A stretch of DNA of 64,000 nucleotides. Origin: Ophioderma brevispina (lineage: Eukaryota > Echinodermata > Ophiuroidea > Amphilepidida > Ophiodermatidae). Below are positions 37,160-48,189 of the stretch, in pieces; within the stretch, counting starts at the first letter, position 1, and each line of letters opens with the position of its first letter. The notes beneath the pieces are model-generated. The model did not search any database, had not been told where the DNA came from, and saw only the letters and a list, made by a program, of their open reading frames with translations. Position numbers and translations under genes: made by a program. The stretch is taken from NCBI GenBank assembly GCA_023653785.1, contig JAMKCH010078453.1, positions 1 through 64,000 on the forward strand, given 5' to 3'.

Positions 37160-39080
37160 TACCGGTTTTAAAATACAATGCCAGGGTTTTCGACTTAGGC
37201 CCAAGGAAAATTTGGGTGAAAAAGATTAAAAGATGCTTTCCATACCAGGAAAACACCCGGAATTTACCACTTAAGTCTGTTTTTTTTGGGGGATGATTGC
37301 TATAAAAAATTTTCGTCCAAATCAACTATCGAGAAAGACATAGAAATTACCTGGAATTTGACTGAAAAATCTGGAAAAGACGAGAAAACACCTTGATACT
37401 GAGAATCAATTTAGAAATATGATAACACAGAAATTGTTTCTGTTGCAATTTTTTTAGGTAAAAAACAACTTTCTTGCACTAGCATCAATCAACGTACATT
37501 TAGACCGCGTCGGTTATGTCGGTTACAAAAGAGCGTATTGTTATTCAAATGGCACAGACATCCCAAATAGAATAACTTTGTTTCTCATCTACAAAAGATT
37601 TTGGCCGACTTTTGGGCCAGAATAAGACAATATCCGTTTTTTGGGATGTGAAATTATATTAGAGGAATTGTGGCCTCTACCGTACCGATAGTGTTGTTTT
37701 CAATATCAGTGTGGGGCTGTGGGCAAATATGAATATGTTTATGTGCCACTCACAGATATAACTATAATGTCGCGGTTCTCGCTCGGCTTTCGCGCTATTT
37801 AGCTATATTCAAAGAATACTAGCTGTGTGGGCCGCCCCATACCGTTGACCCTGGCACGTGACCCTTTTGTCTCATCAACATATGAGTGATCGGCATAGTT
37901 TCAACCTATGACAAAAGTTTGGGTCCAATTGAACTCCAAGTTTGCAATTTAGATGAATTTTACATTTTTTTATGCCATTTTTCAAGTGACCACTCAACAT
38001 GCCTTTTGACCTTCAACCTACTTTATCTCATCACATATGACGTATGTCCCATTGTGGCACCTATGACAGAAGTTTGGTTCCAATTGAAGTTAAACTTTTC
38101 AATTGAAGTCAATTTTACAAAAAAAAACTTACCAATTTGTGACCCACACATCCACACACACTCCACACACACATCCACACACACATCCACCATACACCCA
38201 CATACACAACGTCACAACGGATTGCTAAGTGGTCCTGCCAGCTATAGCTGGCGGCCCCAAAATCTGGGTGCAGCCTAAGTATTCTCTAACCTCTGTTGGC
38301 AATTTATTGATAATATTAACAAGTACCTTTACATTTGCATAGAAGACACATGTCTTGGAGTCTTTTACCCATCTTTTTAAGTTGGTGAACGATGGGAGGG
38401 TCACCCTCCGAGGGTGTCGATATAGGTACTGACAAGGGGGTGAAGCCCATTCAAAACCAGTTTCGTCCGTGCTGGGCGCTTGACATTTTGAATATTGCAC
38501 GGAATATTATTAGTTTGGGTGCTGTATACACACATTAAATGTCAATTGGATACAAAACGGCAAATATCAGTTGTTGGTGTTGGGTGCTATTGGGTTGTTT
38601 AAATTTTGTCCCTACCCCATGCCCAAACAACAATGAATGAAATGACACGTCAGTAGTCTTGATGTAAAATAACCGCCTCAAGAATATCATTTTCACATAA
38701 GCTGCGCATTGACTTATGAGAAAAAAGAGTATCTGAGCACAATGCATAAGGGCACTATTATTAAACCTGGCCACCTCTAACACATACATCAATTTGTATC
38801 CCCCCCCACTACCGATTCGTGTATATTGCAAAGCGGCACCCAAGTATGTGGAAGAAGAGGAGGCAGCCATTGTTTTATGTTGGTGACTATAGTTTCTTTG
38901 TGGTCGGCCAACAAACAAAAATGCGAAGACGATGATATTTCGAAAGATGACGTGTTAACGGTTTGCCTCTCTATCCTATATTGAACCTCTTTGAGGTCTG
39001 ATGGCAAATTTCAACACACCTTGGTAAGGAAAAAATCAGGGACTTCCATGTTAGATCTGCCTCGCATTTTTCGGGTAACT
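37160..39080. other. No gene; CA-rich microsatellite at 38150-38205
   Basis: The region holds a CACACATCCACAC simple repeat at about 38145-38205. No family motif is seen in the remaining frames. Confidence 0.45.
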
Positions 39081-39094
39081 TGGCGGTCTCATCT

Positions 39095-39800
39095 TGGTTC
39101 ACTCTTAAAAATAGTTATAATGGGGAACATGGTTGTCAAATGGGGTAAATTTTGCAAACCGATGGTGTCAAAATTACACAATATTGTCTAGCTGTGACAC
39201 ACTCTGGTGCAAAAAATTTTTACCCCGGCCACGAATCTGTGCAAAATATTACCCCGGACACGAATCTGTGCAAAATATTACCCCGGACACGAATCTGTGC
39301 AAAATTTTACCCCGGACACGAATCTGTGCAAAATATTACCCCGGACACGAATCTGTGCAAAATTTTACCCCGGACACGAATCTGTGCAAAATATTACCCC
39401 GGACACGAATCTGTGCAAAATTTTACCCCGGACACGAATCTGTGCAAAATATTACCCCGGACACCAATCAGTGCAAAATTTTACCCCGGATACCAATCTG
39501 TGCAAAATTTTACCCCGGACACCAATCTGTGACAAATTTTACCCCGGACACGAATCTGTGCAAAATTTTACCCCGGACACGAATCTGTGCAAAATATTAC
39601 CCCGGACACGAATCTGTGCAAAATTTTACCCCGGACACCAATCTGTGACAAATTTTACCCCGGACACGAATCTGTGCAAAATTTTACCCCGGATACCAAT
39701 CTGTGCAAAATTTTACCCCGGACACGAATCTGTGCAAAATTTTATCCCATTTGACAACCATGGTCCCCCTTACACCGTATATATTGTTAAGAGTGTTCAG
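39095..39800. mobile_element. Inverted-repeat element with a 29-bp minisatellite core
   Basis: The left flank 39097-39155 (with ATGGTTGTCAAATGGGG) and the right flank 39736-39800 (reverse complement with ATGGTTGTCAAATGGGA) are imperfect inverted repeats of about 60 bp. Between them are about 18 units of 29 bp. A tandem core between inverted ends recalls non-autonomous elements with internal satellites in marine invertebrates, but the family is not determined. Confidence 0.65.
39221..39745 (+). repeat. 29-bp minisatellite, ~18 copies, open in three frames
   Basis: The unit is TACCCCGGACACGAATCTG followed by TGCAAAATAT or TGCAAAATTT. Variants include ACCAATCAG, ATACCAATCTG and GACAAATTTT. Because 29 is not a multiple of three and the unit has no stop in any forward frame, all three frames stay open and encode the same 29-residue repeat, starting at different points. 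No start context, splice signal or protein-family match supports translation. Confidence 0.9.
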
Positions 39801-40313
39801 AAGAAGTTCAACAACAGATTTAGTAAATGTCTTTTTTCAGCCTTCAGCTATTTCTGGACCTCGGGTTTGACTTTATCCCGGGCAGTATTATCATGATTCC
39901 TGGTATGATCACAATATGCTGATGGATAATGTAATCTGAAGAGATGTTCAACCGACAAATTACAAATTACTGGTTTAGTTTTAAACGGGTATATACAGAG
40001 GTTAAAGGATGACCGTCTTTCGCAAAGTGCCTAATCCATTTTTCTTCATGGAGACGGTGCATCCATCCATTCTGGCAAAGTGCGGGAACTGCACAAACTC
40101 TTGCAAAGTATGCGCAGTTTACTCGCTGAGCGCAAGTACCCGAACCTGGATGATGCCAATTCAAGTTGAATTTCAGGCGAATTTGAGTAAATTGACAATG
40201 TGACGTAATAAATTATGTAACAGTAATCTCTCCTTACGTAACAATATCAAGAAAAATGTCTAATAACGTGTCTTTTTAAATTTCCCCTCGAGCTTCACCA
40301 CCCCTGGCGTCCG

Positions 40314-40494
40314 CTAATGGACATTCTGGTGGGTCGGGGGGAGGTACGGCAAGTCGGAGTCAACGATGATATTTTCTGCACATGCATAATCTGTTAATTC
40401 GAAATTGCCCCAGTTCTTCAGTGTGCTAGAAAGTGCACCGACTATGCAATCTTCAGACGTTTTCTCTCCTCTTATGTTCAGTATTTCACCAATC
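40314..40494 (-). CDS. GH3 gene, exon D (C-terminal part seen)
   Basis: The acceptor TTATTTCAG ends at 40495. With the shifted frame of exon C the junction reads FQY-R-IGEILNIRGEKTSED, followed by LTDYACAENIIVDS. The open frame ends in a stop at 40314-40316. The last dozen codons (rich in Pro) do not look like GH3, so the true exon may end earlier (for instance at a GTACCT near 40350) with one or more further exons not identified. Confidence 0.7.
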
Positions 40495-43400
40495 CTGAAA
40501 TAAGAAACCATCATATGGCGTAAAGTTCATGGAATATGACATCGTTCTGTTATTGCTACAAAAATGAATTTCTTTACTTATTTACATTGATCTTTAAGTT
40601 TTTACCCGTTAAATGAAGTGATATTTTACCTATATTGGAACTCGACAATTGGACTTTGAGTGGAGAAAAATCGAACAACTTAATGACATCACCAATCCGA
40701 TATCGATAAAGTCCGTCCATATTTGTGATTACCAGTTCGTAAGATTGTCCGATCTCTAATTCATTCAGTAGTGATGTAGTCGGTTGCTCTTCATTGCTGT
40801 AATCATGGAAAAACGTATATCACGCGTTTTAATAAAAGCGAATCGAGGCTAGATTACGGGACTACATTCCTGCTGTCTATGCCAAAAGTTATTCAATGTA
40901 GATTGAAAGGAAACACTGCTATGTAAACGTTTTCGTAAGAGGCCGAGTAAAATAAACTCTGCTTTGCGTAAACTTTTACTCAGCTTTGGCAGACAAGGGT
41001 GTTCACTTTTAATGAACATTTAAATGTAATATATGATTTACTGACCTTTAGTGTAGCAGCTTTTGGACACCATGCCAAGACTTTCATATAAACTTCTTAT
41101 CATACTGGCAATTCGACATGTCACGCAATATGTGTGATTTGGGATTGAAATTAGCAGTATAATTATTTAAGATTGACTCATCTAGATCGGAATATTGCGT
41201 CTTGGGAAAAGTGTAAACAAGAGTCAATAAATCATTTTGCCATCTGCGTGAATTATTTACCTTCGTGCATTTAAGGTCTGGAAGATATTATCTACACATG
41301 CGATCGGAAAAAAGTGGATGACCAGTTTTTACTTTTAACATTTTAATCATCATCCATTTTGTACTTTGGTAGGTACTAATTTGCTCTTAATTGGGAGTAT
41401 TGCCTCAAAGCAACAAATTATATTATCACCACCACCGTTAAAATGACTGTGAAAACAAACCTTGTTTTAACTGGCATTTGGAACTTGCAACGTGCAAATC
41501 ACTGTTCAAAAAAGTCGTTTAACTGTTGTGAGTCCCAGCTGCCAGTTAAAACGACGTTTTTACAATCTTTTAAAAACTCGTTTTAACTGTTGTGAGTCCC
41601 AGCTGCCAGTTAAAACGACGTTTTTACAATCCCTTTTAACAGTGCAGAAACTAAAATGAATATTAAAACATTTGCATCTCTTCTTTCAAGATTTATTTTG
41701 TCGACATTCCCATCTATTGACAACCTTCGCAGTACGGCCGACAGTACATGTATTTAAAATGGAAATATTAATGTAGCACTGACATAACCTTCCAAATACA
41801 TTAATGCTGCTTAAATCATGGGATAACGGAACTGTTGTAAATTTGGTCAACGGAATTTCCATGGCCGTTTTGTAAACAGTGCATGGAAAAGTACTTGGAT
41901 CCCGATACTTCTACACAAATCGTCTTGTATGAAAACTATGCTAATTTAAGGAAAGTCACTTACAGGGAACGTTACTACAACAAAACCTCTGACAGTAGAT
42001 TTTGAAGGGTAGACTAACAAGAAATAGTTTATCATCTTTAAATATTCAAAGAACTTTTTTTTAAAATAAATACTTCTTGCAGTGTACCTATGGTCAACGG
42101 GTATGAACTCGAAGTAAGCTCCATCTGGGAGAAAGACATATTGGTTCCGATGCTTTGTCTCATCTGGCCATAAACTTATTGCGAGTATACCTTCGCTCGT
42201 CATGTAGAGTGCAGAGTACAGCGGTAAGCCTTCAAAAACGAAGAGTGGCACACTTTGAAGAATTTAATAACACAGTAAAATTTAACCATGCAAATATAAC
42301 TTTGGAGAAGATGTATTGATGGCATTTGTTTGAATAAACATGAATTATGTCTTTAAAGAGGCATTTCGACTTGCATTTTTTTAAAAAGTTCAGATTCTTA
42401 TATAATTTGAATCGCTTGTCTAAGTCACATTCGGTTGGCTCTGCAAGAAATTAGCAATTTGTAATTTCTGTCCGTTCGGACTAAAAGTATTACAAAGTTG
42501 ATTGTATGGAGTACTGTGATACCAACAATTTTTTATATACCACAAAATACTTGCAAGATCACCCTGGCGGGGGCCAAATGTGGAAATGAGCTCAAACATA
42601 TGTATAAATAATGATGACATAGTGCATGGATATTAGCTGCATGTACCACTATTCACCTACACATTCACAAATGGCTCCATTTAATAGTTCCTTTATTCAA
42701 AGACGTGGAGAAATTTCAAAGGAAAATAACTCGTGTGCTAATGTACCGAAAAAAGGTCTTCTTGGTCTGATCATGGTCAACGTGTTACGTAACTTGATAG
42801 TTGTCTGAATTTGGCCTTATGAAAGTTGATGACTTGTTTAAGTTTCAAAGGCTGCAATTTTGCTTCCGACTTCTCAACGGCATGGGTCCAAACCCTTTCA
42901 TGGATTTCTTTCGTCGCAGTGTGTGAATGGAAATAGATTTCTGCACTGGCGTGCACGGACTAATTCTTTTCTCAATTCTGTATTTGTTGCCTTTCCTAGA
43001 CTATGGGAAAGTATCCCTGTTGATATCCGTAATGCTGATTCTTTATATCAATTCAAGTTATTATGTAAGCAGCATTTTCTTATTAACTGATGTTTATCCG
43101 CTTGCTTATCATCTGCCAATGTATTTATGCTATATTTGTGTATGCATGTTTGGAATATTTATTTTGCACAGGAAAGAAATCCACATCATTGTGTTTGGGC
43201 TGTGTAGCCCATTTTTCTTTCCTGAGTTACTATTTTGCCTCATGCTTTTAATGAGTAACTCAAATAAATATTATTATTATTATTACCAAGCTGCGTCAAA
43301 TTTGGACATTGGCATCTGATAGAAGTTCACCTTTGTTATAAATGCGTCAAAGTGAAATAGCTCATTAATATGCACAAATCATGATGACACAGTGCATGGA

Positions 43401-44628
43401 TCCACTATCCACACCAAATTGCGTCAAATTTGGGCATTGGGATCTGGTAGAAGTTTACCTTTGTAGAAGTTCACTGGCAATCTTCCGGGGCAATCTTCAG
43501 TGGCATGGACCACGTAGACAGTTTGGACATGTCACCATGGTGACTAAAAAATTGTTACGCTTTATACTTTTTGCTTACCTTTGCAATACGTCTCTCTAAG
43601 AATGTGTGCATACACTGCAAATGATCCTGAAGTCACTGCCATGACACATGACATGAATGGCCACACTCTTTTTACAATGCCTTGAAAACCATGTTGAAAC
43701 TCCTGTTTTAATTCAGATGCTCGTTCTTCGTCCGGTACAAGCTTGTTTTCCAAATCTTCACGAATACTCAGAGGAAGATCTAGTTCCTGATTAAGTGTTC
43801 CCCGCTCAATATCGTCAACAAGATTCTCCCATTCTAATTCAATTAGCCTGAGAAAGCCATAAACCACTGACGAAATGTAACCTTGTATCACTCCCATATT
43901 CCGGTCTCTCAGTGCAAAAAGTGCGTGCACATAATAAGCAGATCTTTCACCTGTTATTTTGAATCCCGAAGCTGGGGTACCTGTTAGTATTGTAGATATT
44001 TTCACATCACTTTCATGATTTTTGGACACTGACGACATCATAATACCGGCCTTGGAGAATGTGACACGTGGATCAACGTAAATATTACACCATTTCTGTA
44101 AAGTAGTATCAAGCCCCATGGACCGTTCCATTTGAAACAGAGCATACTTTGTAACGGCAAAACCACCTGACGAAAAGTATGTTTTCTGTTCCATTGATCT
44201 CGGTATCAGTTTTGGCTTTCCAGTTGTACCTGATGTTAGTCCAAACTGCACAGGTTTTTCCGCGAGTAATGCGCCTGATTCACCGTTTGCTTCTCTTTCA
44301 ATGTAATCCTCAAGGTCCTTATATTGCGTCAGTGGATGTCGTGAACGGTATTCCGATGAACTCGAAATCTCATTGAATTTGAACCTTCTACCATATTCGG
44401 TGTTGCCGTGCTTTCTTAACCTTGCTAGGAGGAACGTTTCTTGCGCTTTATAAATATCCTTCGTTTGTTGCAGCAATGTTTTGTGTCTATTCGCGCTTAG
44501 CTTTAAGAGCAGATTACCAAAGAAGTAGAGCAACAATAGATGAGATGTACTTGCATAATTCGAACAGCGAAGCGTTATTATGTGAAATCCAATGACAGTA
44601 GCTGCAGACGTTACGACTGCTAATATAC
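40314..44628 (-). CDS. GH3-domain protein gene (GHDC-like), partial, four exons seen
   Basis: The exons, read on the minus strand, are 44628-43579, 42229-42088, 40796-40630 and 40494-40314 or shorter. The GH3 family adenylates carboxylic acids and joins them to amino acids in plants. Animal members (GHDC-like) have no firmly known reaction. Family marks are visible in order: the ATP-binding loop GLTSGTTGKPKLIPRS in exon A, MTSEGILAISLWP and FFEFIP-type YFEFIPVDH in exon B, ELVITNMDGLYRYRIGDV in exon C, and IGEILNIRGEKTSED in exon D. A hydrophobic N-terminal stretch suggests a signal anchor. Exon C is frameshifted near 40676-40690. The start exon, the true C-terminus (about 100 residues in relatives) and the promoter were not found. 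About 500 residues are covered. Confidence 0.85.
40630..40796 (-). CDS. GH3 gene, exon C (frameshifted)
   Basis: The acceptor ATTACAG is at 40797 and the donor ATAG/GTAAAA is at 40630/40629. The junction with exon B is in frame (AG+C, Ser): VDH-S-NEEQPTTSLLNELE. The frame reads through ELVITNMDGLYRYRIGDVIK to about 40679. After that the family-like sequence QSPIVEFQYR is in a different frame, and only that frame joins exon D correctly. One base is missing (or two are extra) at about 40676-40690. Confidence 0.8.
41513..41640. repeat. Two tandem stem-loops in the GH3 intron
   Basis: A 64-bp unit is present twice. Each unit holds an inverted repeat: CGTTTTAACTG and CAGTTAAAACG around a loop with TGTGAGTCCCAGCTGC. 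In the second unit the arms (41579-41589 and 41607-41617) pair perfectly over 11 bp; the first has lost one T. A related TTTTAACTGGCA lies just upstream at 41466. Confidence 0.75.
42088..42229 (-). CDS. GH3 gene, exon B
   Basis: The acceptor is TTTTTGAAG ending at 42230, and the donor is ATAG/GTACAC at 42088/42087. Joined to exon A it gives YCK-G-LPLYSALYMTSEG in frame. It carries the GH3 motif with T/SSEG and the FEFIP-like stretch YFEFIPVDH. An acceptor 22 bases further upstream (AAAG at 42253) would put the junction out of frame, so I prefer the inner one. Confidence 0.85.
42600..43480 (+). repeat. Dispersed repeat pieces around a LINE tail
   Basis: TGATGACATAGTGCATGGAT near 42611 recurs as TGATGACACAGTGCATGGAT near 43382, and GCGTCAAATTTGG near 43302 recurs near 43423. 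A repeat with a LINE 3' end inserted in it, followed by local duplication, would explain the pattern. Confidence 0.5.
42850..43290 (+). pseudogene. LINE reverse-transcriptase C-terminal remnant with (ATT)n tail
   Basis: The frame 42860-43090 reads NGNRFLHWRARTNSFLNSVF then FPRLWESIPVDIRNADS, the usual end of CR1/jockey-type LINE polyproteins. About 180 bases further on is an ATT microsatellite (about 43267-43287), common as a LINE 3' tail. It is a 5'-truncated insertion in or near the GH3 intron between exons A and B. Confidence 0.75.
43579..44628 (-). CDS. GH3 gene, exon A (N-terminal half)
   Basis: The acceptor TTGCAG is at 44634-44629 and the donor AAAG/GTAAGC is at 43579/43578. It encodes about 349 residues without a stop. 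First comes a hydrophobic segment (ILAVVTSAATVIGFHII, then HLLLLYFFGNLLL), then QETFLLARLRKHGNTEYG, HPLTQYKDLEDYIER and the nucleotide-binding loop LTSGTTGKPKLIP at about residues 138-150. It ends at SGSFAVYAHILRETYCK with one base of the next codon. The exon is completely open, which argues that the gene was functional until recently or still is. Confidence 0.9.
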
Positions 44629-44639
44629 CTGCAATATAA

Positions 44640-45730
44640 TAAGGGATATTTTGAACGTCGCTCTAGGCTAATTAACAGAAACACATACAAATTTCAAATG
44701 CTATAATAAATAAGTGAAAATTGTATCCTTTCAGGAAATCTGATATTTAAAATCTAATATCTTTACAAAGGAAAAACAAACTGCACAAAACATAAAGAAT
44801 TCTATTGATATGCCTGTTTTGAAGTTAACTTTTTCCCTTCATGTGGCAAGCGATTTACTTCAATATTTGCAAACCGTGGCGATAGATTACTTATTCATAA
44901 GATAATTTTACAATCCAGTAGATAGCACTTGTAGAAAATTCTTTTTAAGGAACTGTCGTACAAATTCCTATTTAGATATCAAATATCTTATCCTGCAGTC
45001 ATATCCTATTGTTTGAAAACAATTCCAATATTACAATATTTAAGGCAAAACCAGGAAAAACCCCTTCAGTGTTTGTTCGTACAATGACATTACAATCACA
45101 TTCCACCTAGCACAAACTCATCACTCTGCAATTAATACTTTAACGGCATAAACCTGTGCTTTATTCCGTGAAGGGTTTCCGAATTCATATTCAGAAATAA
45201 GTGTGTTAGATGGGTCAGTATGCTTCTAAATCTGTGCTAAAGGCAGAACGAGCATGCTTCCTTCAATTTTAACAGCTTCCACATGCATACTTCACTCATA
45301 TTTCACTAGCATTCTGTGTTATCCGCCCTAAATGGAGTGGAGGACAAAATTAAGGTTAGGCATAAATTTGCAACTTATGGATTCGCGACTTCCAAATACA
45401 TTGCAAGCGCATGCGCTCTTCCGTAAGTGAGCAGATGACGTATATTGTACACCTGAACTTACATCTTAATTGTGTTTAGAATTCTAGCAAATAAAAAGAT
45501 GCGTTTTTACATTATGAGTCTTTTCTCAACGGGTATTTCACTACAGCGAATCTACAATTGACAAAAGCCATCTACGGTTGACGGCCAAGAAATCCCCAAA
45601 TTTAAAAGTCGTCATTGGTTTTTTCCCCGTTTCCCCGTAAAAATGATATCGTGACGAAAATTGTTTATATGTTATCATATATAGCACATATTTTGTATAA
45701 GTTGTGCAATACAGCTTCTTTACTTGTTAA
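44640..45730. other. Upstream of GH3 exon A, no exon or promoter recognised
   Basis: The first exon and promoter of the GH3 gene should lie in or beyond this region, but no convincing candidate was seen. Confidence 0.4.
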
Positions 45731-46774
45731 TTTCAGAAGGTCCCAGAAGGTAGAAGGTAGAATGTAAATTACACTTGCCGTCCAATGACCCTTCTGTTTA
45801 AAAAGTTTTGTTACTAGTACTGGATGACCTTCTACCTTCTGAGACCTTCTGTTTTGGAGTAGGTATGTGGTGAGTTCACTTAGCTGTCTTGAGCTGGTCC
45901 TGAGCTGGTCCCAAAATCACGTTTGTTGTGTTTGTCAGTTAAATGCATTTGAACTTAACAGATAAAAATGCTATACTAGCTTATACTGCACAACTTATAC
46001 AAAAATAGCTGTTGACCTAAACCATTATTAATATTATTTCTGAGCTGTGTGAACATCCCTTCTACATCAGGAATAACTTCGCCTGTTGGATGTGCCAGTA
46101 TTATCCTTGATTGTTGCAGAGTAGAACTATTGCAGAGTATGCAAAGGGATATGTGGCGGGTCATCACTCAGGATAACAAGATTGGCTTCAGCTACATCGG
46201 GCCACTCAGTTTCAGAATTATGTTTGTTGTATCTTAAGTTGTATGACTAAGTTGTGGTTAGGCATGTGACCCTTGAATCTTGTATGACAACCACAATTAG
46301 CAAACTCAATCACATATACTGCACTGTGAATGGAAAATTGCACCTTGAGGTAATGCAATATTTGAGCACTTTCTGACAAAAACAATGTTAGCTGTGCTGC
46401 TTTTCTAGCTTTTACATTAATTTGAAAAGCGCTTGTGAACCCAGGCTTGTGGTATTCCTCAGGGGCATTCCAACCACCTTAGTTCATACCTAGGCCTAGA
46501 TATAAACATTTGATTCCAAGTACCAAGGTAGTGGGTTATTACCATCCTGCATTTTGGGATTTGTGTAAAGAAATGACCTCTGGCAAGAAAGCAATCAATT
46601 AAAGCTCCCAAAGAAACAGGCCATTGTCACATTCCGTTCAACCCCTGTGGTATAGAATGCAGTTCCCTTTCAATACTCTGTAGCTATCAAAAATGTCAAG
46701 TTAAGTGGGTCTGCTATTCCTGCAGAAGGGATGTTCACACAGCTCAGAAATAATACTAGTAAGGGTTCTTGTTC

Positions 46775-46800
46775 TGGTTCTGGTTCTGGTGATATACTGC
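46775..46800 (+). repeat. GTTCTG microsatellite
   Basis: A few tandem GTTCTG units. Confidence 0.65.
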
Positions 46801-46879
46801 ATAATCTCCCGGAGTAAAGTTCCAGCTCTCGATATTATGGGATGTAACATGCAGTGCGCTGCAGCGACTGACAGACGTG

Positions 46880-47345
46880 TTATACTTTGTAGTGAGCCTT
46901 ATTGATGACTTCACTTATATTGACATTTTGGATCCTGGTTTTGAAACATTCTAAAGTGGGGGCGTCCTTAACATCTGACGGCAAACAGTTCCATTCAGCA
47001 AAAGTTCTCAGGAAGAGCGAAAACTTATAGCAATCCTTATCAGCAGAAATTTTATTAAACGCTACGTGGCCCTTCCTGGTCGAGACCCCTCTCGAAGTAA
47101 ATAAGTAGGAATCAGTGTTTAAAGCCACAAGCTTATTGACGGACTTGTATATCAAGGTCAGTCTTTGGATTGCCCTCCTGTGTTCTAGTGGCTCCCATTC
47201 TAGTTTTGAGAGCATTTCAGTGACACTGGCCTTTCTCGCGTTATTTTTCAAGACAAATCTGGCAGAGCGACGCTGGACTCCCTCCAGCTGAGAAATATAA
47301 TTTTGGTGGTAGGGGTCCCATATTGAAGCGCAGTATTCAAGCCGT
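46880..47345 (-). pseudogene. LINE 3' end remnant, minus strand
   Basis: The frame reads RPRLEYCASIWDPYHQN, QLEGVQRRSARFVLKN and KLEWEPLEHRRAIQRLTL, then LFLRTFAEWNCLPSDV. This is the standard tail of jockey/CR1-type reverse transcriptases after the RT core. It is intact over about 150 codons but lacks the catalytic part, so it is a 5'-truncated insertion. Confidence 0.85.
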
Positions 47346-48189
47346 GGTCTACTAAGGTTTTATATGCCACAGTTTAGGGCAATAGCACATATTTTTTGTA
47401 TAAGTTGTGCAGTACGGCTTCTTTATATGTTTCAAATGTAACTACATAACATGTAACTACATAACAAACGCAACAAACTCAAGTGAACTCACCCCATACC
47501 TACTCCAATACAGAAGGTCCCAGAAGGTAGAATGTAAATTACACTTACCCTCTTGACAAAACATCGGGAAATACACGGGGAAATACATACCCACCCGCAC
47601 CCGTCGCATTCCATTATAACGCATTATGAAACCATAATAGAAAACGTTAAATTATTAAAGAATAAAACGAGCATATGATAAGTTTTACAGCTTTGACCCA
47701 ATGGAAAGAGTTTGAGTTTATATACAAAGAACAAAACAAACAAACAAAACAAACAACAAAACAAAAAGAACATATGTGATACTGCAAACTAACAGTCACT
47801 ATTCGCCACACCCCATATAGACGTGTTTGTAGAGAGTTATATACCACAGCATTGCTGAAATTGCAGCTAATACACTTGCTGAATATCCAATACACTTGCG
47901 CCCAGAGAAGACAGCCATTTTAAGTTATTTTAACTTAAACCACACTGGGTTTCAGAACAAATTTAGTTGTCAAAGACGACGCAAGTATTTTTTATTCCTG
48001 TCTGTGAAAATTCCAAGCCATAAAATACTTATAATAATAATACAGGACGGTTCTGTGCTACATGTACAAAGAAAAGTGACCTTTTGTGAACTTCCATAGT
48101 AATTGCTGTTAATACGCAGTTAACCGTGGAGCCAAAAAAGGTGATCGTGGGTGTGTGTGCGGAAGCCAATGGTATATGGGTTTGGATAA

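Larger units (their letters stand above)
45736..47540. repeat. Repeat block with direct and inverted copies
   Basis: CAGAAGGTCCCAGAAGGTAG occurs at 45734 and again at about 47511. GGAGTAGGTATGTGGTGAG (about 45855) is inverted at about 47490. A 31-bp segment at 46033-46063 (GAGCTGTGTGAACATCCC within it) is repeated exactly in inverse at 46724-46754. A transposon-like element with inverted parts and an inserted LINE tail is the simplest reading. Confidence 0.65.

Noticed and set aside
39221..39745. CRISPR-like array of 29-bp repeats
   Set aside because: The repeats abut each other without unique spacers, and the genome is eukaryotic.
39133..39896. Long overlapping open frames (up to 229 codons) with a repeated GHESVQN/TPDTNL/KILPRT pattern
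   Set aside because: They are the 29-bp minisatellite translated in its three frames. There is no family match and no splice or start context.
39967..40164. Minus-strand open frame as the last GH3 exon
   Set aside because: It lies at the right place, but its residues show no GH3 C-terminal pattern in any of the three frames.
42230..42252. Outer acceptor site for GH3 exon B (AAAG at 42253)
   Set aside because: It adds eight residues not expected in the family and breaks the frame with exon A; the inner site at 42230 fits both.
43562..43578. Continuation of GH3 exon A to the stop at 43562
   Set aside because: The last codons (GKQKV) are intron sequence after a good GTAAGC donor.
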